DNA of 64,000 bases from Herbidospora yilanensis (GCF_001570565.1 NZ_BBXE01000014.1:62001-126000), one strand, 5' to 3'; positions 20,091 to 28,326 are shown, numbered from the stretch's first letter. Made by a program: numbers and translations. The notes: generated from the sequence alone by a model not told the origin.

Positions 20091-21055
20091 GGCTGGACGG
20101 CCTCCACGAACTTGGACAGGAACAGGCCGTCGAGCGGCGGGGCCGCGTCGACGAGTTTGGTCGAGACCAGGAAGTCGGAGATCAGCTTCGCCTGCTGGTC
20201 GAGCGCGCCGGTGAAGGCGGTCCGGTTCTGGTCGAGGGTGAAGATCGTGGTGCCCTTGTCGTACGTCTCGTACTCCGCCGGCGTCACCCCGCCCCGCTTG
20301 GCCATGATCTCCACCGCCTTCGCGCGGTTGGCGCCGATCCACTCGATCGTGTCGAACCACGTGTTCACCAGGCCCTGGACCGCCCGTTCGTCGCGGGAGA
20401 GCAGGTCGCGGGTGACCACCAGGTGGTCGGGGATCGCGCCGGGGAAGTCGGCCGAGGTCGCGACGGCGGTGCTGCCCTCGCGTTCCAGCGCCGTCGAGGT
20501 GAAGGGCGCGAACGCGCCGACGGCGTCGACCTGGCCCGCGACGAAGGCCGCGGCGGCGGCGTCGGTGAGCATCGGGGTGAAGTTCACGTCGGCCTCGGAC
20601 AGGCCGGCCTTCTCCAGGGCGAGCAGCAGCAGGTAGTGGTCGACCGTGCCCTGCTCGGCGGCCACCGTCTTGCCCTTGAGGTCGGCCAGGGTCTTGATCC
20701 CGGGGGCGGCGATGATCTGGTCGTTGCCGGTCGAGTTGTCGTTGACCAGGACGATGCTCTGCTGCGCGCCGCCGGCCACCGAGGCCAGCGTGTCGTTGAG
20801 GGTCTGGCTGTTGGCGTCGATCGTGCCGGTCGCCAGGGCGTTCAGGGAGTCGGTGTAGCTGTCGAAGTACTTCAGCTCGACCGTCACCCCGTTCTTCTCG
20901 AACAGGCCCTGCTCCTGGGCCACCTGCCACGGGAACCAGCCGGGCCAGGCGCTGAAGCCGAGGGTGATGGGCGCGGCCGTCGGCGTGGCCGGTTCGGCCG
21001 GGGCGGCGGCGCAGGCCGTGCAGAGCAGTAAGACCAAGAGCACGCGACGGAACAT
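20087..21055 (-). CDS. ABC transporter substrate-binding protein, probable guanidine receptor
   Basis: A 322-residue periplasmic-binding protein of the NMT1/THI5-SsuA-like class: ITLGFSAWPGWFPWQVAQEQGLF at the mature N-terminus, TGTIDANSQTLNDTLA, LKGKTVAAEQGTVDHYLLL and FVAGQVDAVGAFAPF. The signal sequence MFRRVLLVLLL is followed by CTAC, a lipobox with an unusual cysteine at -3, so lipidation is likely but not certain. ATG 21055 shares a base with the upstream hydrolase stop (TGATG). It binds the imported substrate outside the membrane; guanidine is inferred from the operon's riboswitch and first gene. Confidence 0.9.
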   Translation of the reverse strand: MFRRVLLVLLLCTACAAAPAEPATPTAAPITLGFSAWPGWFPWQVAQEQGLFEKNGVTVELKYFDSYTDSLNALATGTIDANSQTLNDTLASVAGGAQQSIVLVNDNSTGNDQIIAAPGIKTLADLKGKTVAAEQGTVDHYLLLLALEKAGLSEADVNFTPMLTDAAAAAFVAGQVDAVGAFAPFTSTALEREGSTAVATSADFPGAIPDHLVVTRDLLSRDERAVQGLVNTWFDTIEWIGANRAKAVEIMAKRGGVTPAEYETYDKGTTIFTLDQNRTAFTGALDQQAKLISDFLVSTKLVDAAPPLDGLFLSKFVEAVQP

Positions 21056-22176
21056 CACGCCGCTCCCTTCTTCTTGGGGAGGTGACCCGCGCGGACCAGG
21101 CACCCGAGGGTGTCGCAGATCACGCGGGTGGCGATGAGGGAGGTGATCTCGGCGTTGTCGTAGGGCGGCGCGCACTCGACCACCTCGATGCCGGCCAGCG
21201 GCCGGGCGTCGGCGATGAGCTGGATGAACTTCAGCACCTCACGCGGCAGGAAGCCGCCCGGCTCGGGCCAGCCGGTGCCGGGCACGAACGCGGCGTCCAG
21301 GCAGTCGACGTCGAACGAGAGCCACACGGCCTCGGCCCCGTCCCAGGCCACCTCCAGGGCCCGCTCGGCCGCCGCCTCGATGCCCATCTCGACGCAGTCG
21401 GTGACGGTCATGATGGTGGTGCCGCGCTCGCGGCCGACCTTCACGCCCGGTCGCGGCGCCTGCCAGCCGCCGATCCCGATCTGCACGAGGTTCTTCGGCG
21501 GCACGTTCGGCAGATCGGTGGCGTGGAACCAGGGTGTGGTGTGCATCCGCTCGTCGAGGTCGGTCTCCTGGGTGTCGACGTGGCGGTCGAAGTGGATGAT
21601 CCCGACGTTCCCCGTGTGGTGCTCGGCCACCGCCCGGACGGTCGGGTAGCCGATCGAGTGGTCGCCGCCCAGCACGACCGGGAACGCCCCCGACGCGTAG
21701 ACGTGGGAGACGCCCTTGCTGATCTGGTCGAAGGTCTTCTCGATGTTGGCCGGGATGGTGAAGATGTCGCCCAGGTCGCAGATCGTGATCGACTCGCGCA
21801 GGTCGACGCCGAGCTCGAAGCTGTAGGGGCCGTAGAGAGCGCTGATCTTGCGGATGCCCTGGGGGCCGAAGCGGGTGCCCGACCGGTAGGTGGTGCCGCC
21901 GTCGAAGGGCGCGCCGATCACCGCCACGTCGTAGTCGCCGCAGGTGCGGACGTCCTCGACGTACGGGGCCTTGAGGAAGGTGTTGATGCCGGCGAAGTGC
22001 GGCAGCTCGCCCCGGGAGAAGGTGGGGATGGTCCGGTCGACGATCGAGTCGGCGCCCGGCAGCCCGAGTTCCAGGCCGCGCGCGATCTCGCGCTGGTGCA
22101 TGGTCGTGGGCAGCGCGGCCTCGCGCTCCACGGCCGACCGGGCCTCGGGGCCGTAGTTGTTGTGGAGGTGTCCCAC
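21055..22176 (-). CDS. gdmH: Ureohydrolase-family guanidine hydrolase candidate (would be annotated agmatinase)
   Basis: A 373-residue ureohydrolase. Dinuclear metal ligands are in GGDHS (170-174), FDRHVD (D197, H199, D201) and SFDVDCLD (D289, D291). The usual DAHxD motif is DRHxD here, and PGTGWPEPGG carries W where agmatinases commonly have T. Established knowledge: some 'agmatinases' behind guanidine riboswitches are nickel-dependent guanidine hydrolases that release urea and ammonia. The guanidine-I riboswitch directly upstream makes that reading better than agmatinase. GTG 22176 has AAGGAG five bases upstream; a longer frame would translate through the riboswitch and is rejected. It is followed by an ABC importer. 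Confidence 0.85.
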   Translation of the reverse strand: MGHLHNNYGPEARSAVEREAALPTTMHQREIARGLELGLPGADSIVDRTIPTFSRGELPHFAGINTFLKAPYVEDVRTCGDYDVAVIGAPFDGGTTYRSGTRFGPQGIRKISALYGPYSFELGVDLRESITICDLGDIFTIPANIEKTFDQISKGVSHVYASGAFPVVLGGDHSIGYPTVRAVAEHHTGNVGIIHFDRHVDTQETDLDERMHTTPWFHATDLPNVPPKNLVQIGIGGWQAPRPGVKVGRERGTTIMTVTDCVEMGIEAAAERALEVAWDGAEAVWLSFDVDCLDAAFVPGTGWPEPGGFLPREVLKFIQLIADARPLAGIEVVECAPPYDNAEITSLIATRVICDTLGCLVRAGHLPKKKGAA

Positions 22177-22226
22177 GGGCACTCCTTTTCGGGGAAAAGC
22201 CTCAGGTGGAGAGGCAGCCGTCGTGA

Positions 22227-22318
22227 CTGTCTCCCGGGCTTTTCCCCCGCCGTGGAACGGCCTTGCGGCCGTCTGCACCTCTCGGACCAGGCCTCACGAA
22301 GAGCGGAACCCTAGGTGC
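22227..22318 (-). promoter_or_regulatory. Guanidine-I (ykkC) riboswitch
   Basis: The aptamer matches the ykkC consensus in order on the minus strand: CTAGGGTTCCG (22314-22304), GGTCCGAGAG, ACGGCCGCAAGGCCGT as a stem-loop, CACGGCGGG, and GGGGAAAAGCCCGGGAGA ending near 22230. It lies in the leader of the hydrolase/ABC operon. Guanidine binding to this class generally turns expression on. Downstream, GCTTTTCCCC (22200-22191) is exactly complementary to GGGGAAAAGC of the aptamer and touches the ribosome-binding site, so it is a likely expression platform. A stem-loop, CTCACC-GGAG-GGTGAG (22336-22321), lies just upstream. Confidence 0.94.
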
Positions 22319-22398
22319 GCCTCACCCTCCGGTGAGTCCCCTTCATGAGAGCGCCGGGCCGTTTCCTCCGTGTTTCCGGCCGGTAGCGGTCCGGTGAC

Positions 22399-24009
22399 TC
22401 AGATCCGGGCCAGGATGGCGTCGAGGTCGCGGCCCGGCCCCAGGGCGCCGTAGGCGCGGCCCGAGCCGCCGCCGAGCCGCGAGGCGCAGAACGCGTCGGC
22501 CACGCTCGCCGGGGCGAACCTGATCAGCAGCGAGGCCTGCAGCACCAGCGCCATCTCCTCCGCGAGCCGCCGCGCGTCGGCCTCGGTGGCGTGGGCGAGC
22601 GTCTTGCGCACCCGGCCGACCGATTCGGAGATCCGCGGGTCGGTGGCCAGTTCGACCTCGGTGAAGAACGCCTCCGCCGTCTCGGGCTCGCGGGTGAGTG
22701 CCCGCACCAGGTCGAGGGCGGCGACGTTGCCCGACCCCTCCCAGATGCCGTTCAGCGGCGACTCGCGGAACAGCCGGGGCAGGCCCGACTCCTCGACGTA
22801 GCCGTTGCCGCCCAGGCATTCGAGCGCCTCGGCGGCGTGCCCGGCGGCCCGCTTGCAGACCCAGTACTTCCCGGCCGCCAGCGCCACCCGCCGGAACAGC
22901 CCCTCCTGAGCCTGACCGGCCACGGCCCGGTCGGTGGCCCCGGCGAGCCGCATCATCAGCACCGTCGCCGCCTCGGACTCCAGGGCCAGGTCGGCCAGCA
23001 CGTTCCGCATGAGCGGCTGGTCGGCGAGCAGCCGGCCGAAGGCCCTGCGGTGCCGGGTGTGGTGGACGGCCTGGGTCAGCCCCAGCCGCATGCCCGCCGC
23101 TGACCCGATCACGCAGTCGAGCCGGGTCATGTTGACCATCTCGATGATCGTCCGGATGCCGCGCCCCTCCTCGCCGACCAGCCAGGCGACCGCGTCGTCG
23201 TACTCGACCTCGGCCGAGGCGTTCGACCGGTTGCCGAGCTTGTCCTTCAGCCGCATGAGCCGGACGGCGTTGCGGGCGCCGTCGGGGAGCACCCTCGGGA
23301 GCAGGAAGCAGGAGAGCCCGCCCGGCGCCTGGGCCAGCACCAGGAACACGTCGCACATGGGCGCCGAGTTGAACCACTTGTGGCCGTTCAGGACGTAGGT
23401 CCCGTCGCCGAGGGGCTCGGCGGTGGTCGTGTTGGCGCGGACGTCGCTCCCGCCCTGCTTCTCGGTCATGGCCATCCCGGCGAGCACCCCGCGCTTGTCG
23501 GCCATGGGCCGCAGGCCCGGGTCGTAGGTGCGGGAGGCGAGCGCCGGCTCCCACTCGGCCGCGAGCGCCGGGGCGTGCCGCAACGCGGCCACCGAGGCGT
23601 AGGTCATCGAGATCGGGCACCCGTGCCCCGCCTCGACCTGCGACCACACGTAGAACTTGGCCGCCCGCGCCACGTGGGCCCCTGGCCGGGCCATCGTCCA
23701 GGGCGCGGCGTGCAGGCCGTGCTCGACGGCGACGGTCATCAGCTCGTGCCACGCCGGGTGGAACTCCACCTCGTCGATCCGGTGGCCATAGCGGTCGTGC
23801 GTCTTCAGGACCGGCTCGTTCTCGTTGGCCAGCCGCCCCCACTCCTGCGCCTTCGCGGTGCCCGCCAGCGTGCCGAGCTGCCGCAACTCGCCCTCGGCCC
23901 AGTCGGCGCCCTCCCGCACCAGCGCCGCCGCCAGCGCCGGGTCGGCCGCCACGTCGTGACCGGACAGCGGCGGCACCTGATTCATCACTTCATGGCTCAT
24001 GTCATCCAT
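22399..24009 (-). CDS. Acyl-CoA dehydrogenase, AidB/isovaleryl-CoA dehydrogenase-like
   Basis: A 536-residue flavoenzyme of the longer AidB-like branch of acyl-CoA dehydrogenases. The FAD-contact motif MAMTEKQGGSDVRANTT, the WFNSAPMCD segment, DKLGNRSNASAEVEYDDAVAW and the C-terminal LECLGGNGYVEESGLPRLFRE are all typical. E. coli AidB limits alkylation damage; relatives oxidise branched acyl-CoAs, so the substrate is open. ATG 24009 (MDDMSHEVMNQ) or 24000 could be the start. It diverges from an ECF sigma gene across about 55 bases. Confidence 0.9.
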   Translation of the reverse strand: MDDMSHEVMNQVPPLSGHDVAADPALAAALVREGADWAEGELRQLGTLAGTAKAQEWGRLANENEPVLKTHDRYGHRIDEVEFHPAWHELMTVAVEHGLHAAPWTMARPGAHVARAAKFYVWSQVEAGHGCPISMTYASVAALRHAPALAAEWEPALASRTYDPGLRPMADKRGVLAGMAMTEKQGGSDVRANTTTAEPLGDGTYVLNGHKWFNSAPMCDVFLVLAQAPGGLSCFLLPRVLPDGARNAVRLMRLKDKLGNRSNASAEVEYDDAVAWLVGEEGRGIRTIIEMVNMTRLDCVIGSAAGMRLGLTQAVHHTRHRRAFGRLLADQPLMRNVLADLALESEAATVLMMRLAGATDRAVAGQAQEGLFRRVALAAGKYWVCKRAAGHAAEALECLGGNGYVEESGLPRLFRESPLNGIWEGSGNVAALDLVRALTREPETAEAFFTEVELATDPRISESVGRVRKTLAHATEADARRLAEEMALVLQASLLIRFAPASVADAFCASRLGGGSGRAYGALGPGRDLDAILARI

Positions 24010-24063
24010 CTGACCACCCCGGGCGAATAATGCGATGCCCGGGTCGACGAGTGGGGAGCCGCC

Positions 24064-24600
24064 GTGGACGACCACCTGTTCCACCGCCGGGTCGTGAGCG
24101 GCGACGAGTCCGCGCTGGGGGAGTTGTACGACCACTTCTCCGCCCTCCTCCACGGCCTGGCGCTGCGGGTGACCCGCGACCGGGTCGCCGCCGAGGACAT
24201 CACCCAGGAGGTCTTCGCCACCTTCTGGGAGCGGCCGCTGGGCTTCGACCCCGCACGCGGCAGCCTGCGCACCTTCCTGGCGACCGTGGCCCACCGGCGC
24301 TCGGTTGACCACGTCAGGTCGGAGGAGCGCCGCCGCGTCGGCGCGCTCGCCCCCCGCCTGTTCGAACGCCCCCACGACCTGGAAGAGGCCGTCGTCGCCG
24401 CCGACGAGGTCGAACGGGTGCGGCAGGCCGTCGCGGGCCTGCCCGACGCCCTGCGCCAGGTGATAGAGCTGGCCTACTACGGGGGCCGCACCTACCGCGA
24501 GGTGGCGGTGGAGATCGGCGTACCGGAGGGGACCGCCAAGTCCCGCATCCGGCTGGCCCTGCGCCGCCTGGCCGAGACGCTGAACGAGGAGGCGCCGTGA
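24064..24600 (+). CDS. ECF RNA polymerase sigma factor
   Basis: A 178-residue group IV sigma factor. Region 2 covers ALGELYDHFSALLHGLALRVT and AAEDITQEVFATFWERPLGFDP; region 4 covers GLPDALRQVIELAYYGGRTYREVA and VPEGTAKSRIRLALRRL. The start is GTG 24064 with GGGGAG before it. The stop overlaps the next gene by four bases, which in this family usually means the next gene encodes its cognate regulator. Target promoters cannot be named from this window. Confidence 0.92.
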   Translation: MDDHLFHRRVVSGDESALGELYDHFSALLHGLALRVTRDRVAAEDITQEVFATFWERPLGFDPARGSLRTFLATVAHRRSVDHVRSEERRRVGALAPRLFERPHDLEEAVVAADEVERVRQAVAGLPDALRQVIELAYYGGRTYREVAVEIGVPEGTAKSRIRLALRRLAETLNEEAP

Positions 24601-25484
24601 GCCTCGACCGCCTCTACCTCGACCTGCTCGACGAGGCCCCCACCGCCCCGCCCCCGGGCGGCCGGGCCCGCCTGCTCGCCACCGCCGCCGCCCGCCGCCG
24701 CCCGGCGGCCTCGTGCGTCTCCTGGGCCCGCCCCTACGCCGGCCGGGTCGCCGCCATGGACGCCGTCTTCGCCTCGGCGACGGCGTGGGACGTGGAGATC
24801 GTCGAAGGCTGGAACCTCCAGGAGCTCCTGGGCCACCTGACGGCCAAGGACGGCCTGGTCGCGGCGGCCGTCGGCGCCCCAGTCCACGGCCCCCCGATCA
24901 CGGTGGACGAGCCGATGGCCCGGACCGCCGCCCTGCACGCCCACGAACGCTCCCGCTCGCTGCTGGAGACCCGCCGGTCGTGGCGCGACCAGGCCGACGC
25001 CCTCTGCCACGCCCTGGCGGGCGCGGACCCCGCCCGGTTGATCACTCCCGGCGGCCTGCCCCTGCCCGTCGGCGACCAGATCCTCGGCCGCGCGCTGGAG
25101 ACGTGGATCCACACCCACGACACCGCCGTGTCCGAGGGCCTGAACCTCCCGAGGCCGACGGCGGGGGAGCTCCACCCGATGGCCGGCCTGTGCGCGCGGC
25201 TGCTGCCCGTGACGGCGCTGATGAGCGGCCTGGAGGCGGGGAACCGGTCGATCCGCCTGACCCTGACCGGCGACGGGGGAGGAGACTGGCACCTTCCCCT
25301 GCTCCCCGGCGCGCCCTCCTCGGTGTACGACGGCCAGGAGGTCGCCCTCTCCCTCCGGGCCGACGCGGCCGAATACTGCTTCGTGCTGGGCGGGCGGGGA
25401 GCCGACCACGTGTGGGAGGCCGAGGGGGACCTGTCCCTGGCGGCCGACCTGAGAGCGGCTGCCCCTGGCTTGTCAGGCCCATAA
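24597..25484 (+). CDS. Mycothiol-dependent maleylpyruvate isomerase-like protein, possible anti-sigma partner
   Basis: A 295-residue protein of the DinB-like maleylpyruvate isomerase N-terminal family. After a 50-residue N-terminal extension (LYLDLLDEAPTAPPPG) the core holds the metal-type histidines in QELLGHLTAKDG and in ETWIHTHDTA, followed by a C-terminal domain. Family members use mycothiol and a divalent metal. It is coupled to the ECF sigma gene (GTGA overlap), and such pairs are thought to work as sigma/regulator modules. The regulatory role is inference; an enzymatic role remains possible. Confidence 0.8.
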   Translation: MSLDRLYLDLLDEAPTAPPPGGRARLLATAAARRRPAASCVSWARPYAGRVAAMDAVFASATAWDVEIVEGWNLQELLGHLTAKDGLVAAAVGAPVHGPPITVDEPMARTAALHAHERSRSLLETRRSWRDQADALCHALAGADPARLITPGGLPLPVGDQILGRALETWIHTHDTAVSEGLNLPRPTAGELHPMAGLCARLLPVTALMSGLEAGNRSIRLTLTGDGGGDWHLPLLPGAPSSVYDGQEVALSLRADAAEYCFVLGGRGADHVWEAEGDLSLAADLRAAAPGLSGP

Positions 25485-25497
25485 ACGGATATTTAAT
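25470..25497 (+). promoter_or_regulatory. Candidate sigma-A promoter for the RelA/SpoT module
   Basis: TTGTCA (25470-25475) and TTTAAT (25492-25497) are separated by 16 bp in an AT-rich stretch that stands out from its surroundings. Transcription would begin near 25504, upstream of ATG 25516 but downstream of TTG 25501, which argues for the ATG as start. Confidence 0.45.
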
Positions 25498-25515
25498 GAA
25501 TTGAATATCGGGCCC

Positions 25516-26568
25516 ATGTCGAACGATTATGCGAATCCGCAACAAGCGTTTATGTTGTGCGCCATGGCGAACCTGCCTCTTTCCAAGGGAGCCTTTGACC
25601 GGTTGGGAGAACGTCTCGCCCGCCAAGGCGGCGTCCCGGACGACGATGTGGAGCTCTTCACATCGATCGTCAGTGCTTACGAAGACACCCTGACCCAGGT
25701 CGAGGCGGTGCTCGTCGACCTGGGCTACCGGCCGAGCGCCAGGGTGAAGACGACCGCGGTCCTCATCGAGAAACTGGTCCGGGAGAGCAGCCGTCTCAGC
25801 CAGGTGCAGGATTTCGCCGGCGCGCGAATCGTGTTGGCGAATCGGCTTGACCAGGATCGGGCCGTGCAGCGGATATCCGAGAGGTTCGACGGCTTCTGCC
25901 CCCGGCCTTCCCGGGTCAAGGACCGGAGGCACGAACCCTCTCACGGATACCGCGCCGTCCATCTCGTCGTCTTTCCCGATGGAAACCCGGTGGAGATCCA
26001 GGTTCGCACCGAACTCCAGGACCGTTGGGCCCAGATCGTCGAGCGGCTCGCCGACAGTTGGGGCAGAGGCATCAGATATGGGGAACCTCCTGAAGACGCC
26101 GATGCTCTGATCAACCACCCCGACGGGTCCACGTCCACTCGCCGCGACCTGCTCGAGGCGACCAAGGCGCTCAGCCTGCTGATCAGCAAACAAGAGGAGT
26201 TGCACGTCAGCGCGTCTCGCAACGCCGACCATCGGACGCGCCTTGATCGGCTCTACCAGGAGGTGCTGGGCATGCAGGCCTCGTGGGCGGAGCCTTCGGA
26301 GACTCCGAAGTCGGAGCTGGTCCTGCCGGATGTCATCGCGGAACTGCTCAGCGGCTTGCGCACTCAGTCGGGAAACGGAGATCTGCCGGAAGTCCTCGAG
26401 TTTCCGCTTGAGACTTTGGCGGATGCCGACCGGTTGGTGATCCACCTGAAGCAGGCCAACGCGACCGCGCTGGAGAACGTCATGGCACGGATGGCTGCCG
26501 CCCATGATGAGGTCCAAGATATGGTTGCAGAGTTCGCCCGTACAGCAGAGATGAGTGTCGACTCATGA
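25516..26568 (+). CDS. RelA/SpoT-domain nucleotidyltransferase, possible toxic small alarmone synthetase
   Basis: A 350-residue protein with a (p)ppGpp-synthetase-like fold. Visible motifs are RVK (R76-K78), DFAGARIV (D99), the G-loop-type HGYRAVH (Y145, H149) and EIQVRTELQDRW (E160), so the catalytic core looks complete. There is no hydrolase, TGS or ACT domain. A C-terminal region of about 170 residues (ALSLLISKQEELHV onward) is mostly helical and not recognised. Codon use is less GC-rich than in neighbours, suggesting transfer. It overlaps an 85-codon gene by four bases. Alternatives are a housekeeping alarmone synthetase or a tRNA-modifying toxSAS toxin. Confidence 0.8.
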   Translation: MSNDYANPQQAFMLCAMANLPLSKGAFDRLGERLARQGGVPDDDVELFTSIVSAYEDTLTQVEAVLVDLGYRPSARVKTTAVLIEKLVRESSRLSQVQDFAGARIVLANRLDQDRAVQRISERFDGFCPRPSRVKDRRHEPSHGYRAVHLVVFPDGNPVEIQVRTELQDRWAQIVERLADSWGRGIRYGEPPEDADALINHPDGSTSTRRDLLEATKALSLLISKQEELHVSASRNADHRTRLDRLYQEVLGMQASWAEPSETPKSELVLPDVIAELLSGLRTQSGNGDLPEVLEFPLETLADADRLVIHLKQANATALENVMARMAAAHDEVQDMVAEFARTAEMSVDS

Positions 26569-26822
26569 ATCACTACCTGCTGGTTTACGACCGCCGCAAA
26601 GGCAAGCTGCTGCGCACGCAGAAGTTCACCGACGGCCGGGAAGCCATCCGGAATCGCTTCGCCGCGGAGCGTGACCACGTTGGGGACAAGGACATCGAGG
26701 TCGTGGTGCTCGGCGCCCGCTCGTTCGATGCCCTGCGGCAGACCCACGCGCGCTACTTCTCCTCGGTGAAGGACCTCGCGTCAAGCTTCGGAGAGCTGGC
26801 GGAGCGGGCTCTCCACAGCTAG
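26565..26822 (+). CDS. Small protein coupled to the RelA/SpoT-domain gene, 85 residues
   Basis: An 85-residue protein, MNHYLLVYDRRKGKLLRTQK at the start, then FTDGREAIRNRFAAERDHVG, DIEVVVLGARSFDALRQTHA and YFSSVKDLASSFGELAERAL. It is charged, has no membrane segment, and reads like a beta-hairpin followed by helices. It overlaps the upstream gene by ATGA, so the two products are made together, as in toxin-antitoxin pairs. I do not recognise the family. It may be the antidote or a partner of the RelA/SpoT-domain protein; that is inference from order, size and codon use. Confidence 0.72.
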   Translation: MNHYLLVYDRRKGKLLRTQKFTDGREAIRNRFAAERDHVGDKDIEVVVLGARSFDALRQTHARYFSSVKDLASSFGELAERALHS

Positions 26823-28204
26823 AGGTCCAGGCCCAGCGCCCCCGCCGCCTGCAGCGCCACGTCCCTCGCGTAGACGTCGTCGCTCTCCGACAACACCCGG
26901 TGCACCCCCCGCACCGCCCGGTCGTCTCCCCGCATGGCCAGCCCGCGCGTCGCCTCCGCCGCCGTGACCAGGTCGGGGTCGGTCAGCCGGTCGAGCAGGG
27001 CCGCGCGGAGGTCGCCGTTGTCCGCGTCGAGGGCCGCCAGGCCGAACGTCGCGTAGTCGCGCACGTCCGCCGAAGGGTCCCGGGACAGTGTGATCAGCGC
27101 CGCCAGGCCGTCCTTGTCCTCGCCCGGCAGCACCGCCGACAGGGCGACCGGGTCGCGCATCGTGTGGACCCGGCCCGGCCGTTCGATCAGGGCCAGCACG
27201 TCGGGCAGCGCCCGGGGGTCGCCCTGCTGGCCGAGGGCGCGCAGGATCGAGTCGATCACCCGGGGGTCCTCCTCCCGTTCGGCCAGGTCGCGGAGGACGG
27301 GCAGGGTCCGGTCGAGGTAGGGGCGGGTGCCGGCGGTGAAGCCGAACTGCGACAGGACGTCGACGCCGAAGTCGCGTTCCATCGGGTCGTCGCGGTCGAC
27401 CAACGCGACCGCGGCGGAGAAGGTCTCGTCGTCGGCGCGGCGCTGGATGGCGTGCACGGCCGCCCACCAGGTCTCCCCGTCCTCGTCCACGTCCCGGTAG
27501 GGCACCGCGCGCCGCATCAGCTCCTCGACCGGGGGGCGCTCACCGAGGGCGTCCTCCAGGAGGGTGGCGATGGCCGCGTGGCCGCGCTGCGAGATCTCCC
27601 TGCCCTCGGGGGAGGGGGTGCTCACCAGGGTCGTGCCGTCGGCCGCCAGTGAGACCTCGGCCGGCGGGTCGCAGCCCTCGGCCAGCTCGGTCAGGTCGCG
27701 GGCGGCGAGGGCGCGGGCGACCTCCAGGGCCTCGTGCAGGGGGGTGGCGCCGTGTTCCAGCAGGCTCCAGACCACTCCGTAGGCGCCGAACCGGGCGGCG
27801 GCGACCAGCGGGGAGCACAGGTCGGGGTCGGCGCCGAAGTCGAGCAGCAGGTCGGCGGTCTCCAGGTGGCCGAGGGTGGCGGCCCACATCAGCGGGGTCC
27901 ACTCGTCGCACTCGGTCAGGTCGGGGTCGGCGCCGCCCTCCAGCAGGGCGCGGAGCGCCTCCTCGTGGTTCCAGCAGGCCGCCGCGCACAGGGGCAGGCC
28001 CTCCTCTTCGCCGTGGGAGGCCTGGTTCGGGTCGGCTCCGTGTTCGAGCAGCAGCGTCACCATGGCGGCGTTGCCCCGCTGGGCCGCGCGGTAGAGCGGC
28101 AGGGTGCCCCGGCCACGGTTCAGGTCGGGTTCGCGCCGCAGTGCCGCGTGGGCGCGCTCCAGGTCGTCGTGCGCCACGGCGAGCATCAGCTCACTGATCG
28201 TCAC
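26819..28204 (-). CDS. Ankyrin-repeat and HEAT-repeat protein
   Basis: A 461-residue cytosolic repeat protein. Ankyrin repeats fill the first 170 residues (TLPLYRAAQRGNAAMVTLLLEH, LCAAACWNHEEALRALLEGG, TPLMWAATLGHLETADLLLD). The second half resembles HEAT repeats (DFGVDVLSQFG, DPRVIDSILRALGQQGDPRA, DVRDYATFGLAALD, AAEATRGLAMRGDDRAV). I chose GTG 28204 (VTISELMLAVAHDD) since the ankyrin domain starts there. Such proteins mediate protein contacts, and the partner is unknown. It ends in a four-base convergent overlap with the small gene of the RelA/SpoT pair. Confidence 0.82.
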   Translation of the reverse strand: MTISELMLAVAHDDLERAHAALRREPDLNRGRGTLPLYRAAQRGNAAMVTLLLEHGADPNQASHGEEEGLPLCAAACWNHEEALRALLEGGADPDLTECDEWTPLMWAATLGHLETADLLLDFGADPDLCSPLVAAARFGAYGVVWSLLEHGATPLHEALEVARALAARDLTELAEGCDPPAEVSLAADGTTLVSTPSPEGREISQRGHAAIATLLEDALGERPPVEELMRRAVPYRDVDEDGETWWAAVHAIQRRADDETFSAAVALVDRDDPMERDFGVDVLSQFGFTAGTRPYLDRTLPVLRDLAEREEDPRVIDSILRALGQQGDPRALPDVLALIERPGRVHTMRDPVALSAVLPGEDKDGLAALITLSRDPSADVRDYATFGLAALDADNGDLRAALLDRLTDPDLVTAAEATRGLAMRGDDRAVRGVHRVLSESDDVYARDVALQAAGALGLDL

Positions 28205-28326
28205 TCTTCCAGGGTACTTTATGGTGATATGTCCAGAATGTGGGCTGGCTGGATGGGGTTGTCCCCCGGTCGAATCGGTGGCTTTCCGGCTCAATCGGGC
28301 GGACGGATCTCCCTACCGTGATCGCC

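Noticed and set aside
22177-22278. N-terminal extension of the ureohydrolase (MQTAARPFHGGG...)
   Set aside because: It would be translated from inside the guanidine-I riboswitch. GTG 22176 has a good ribosome-binding site and gives the normal length.
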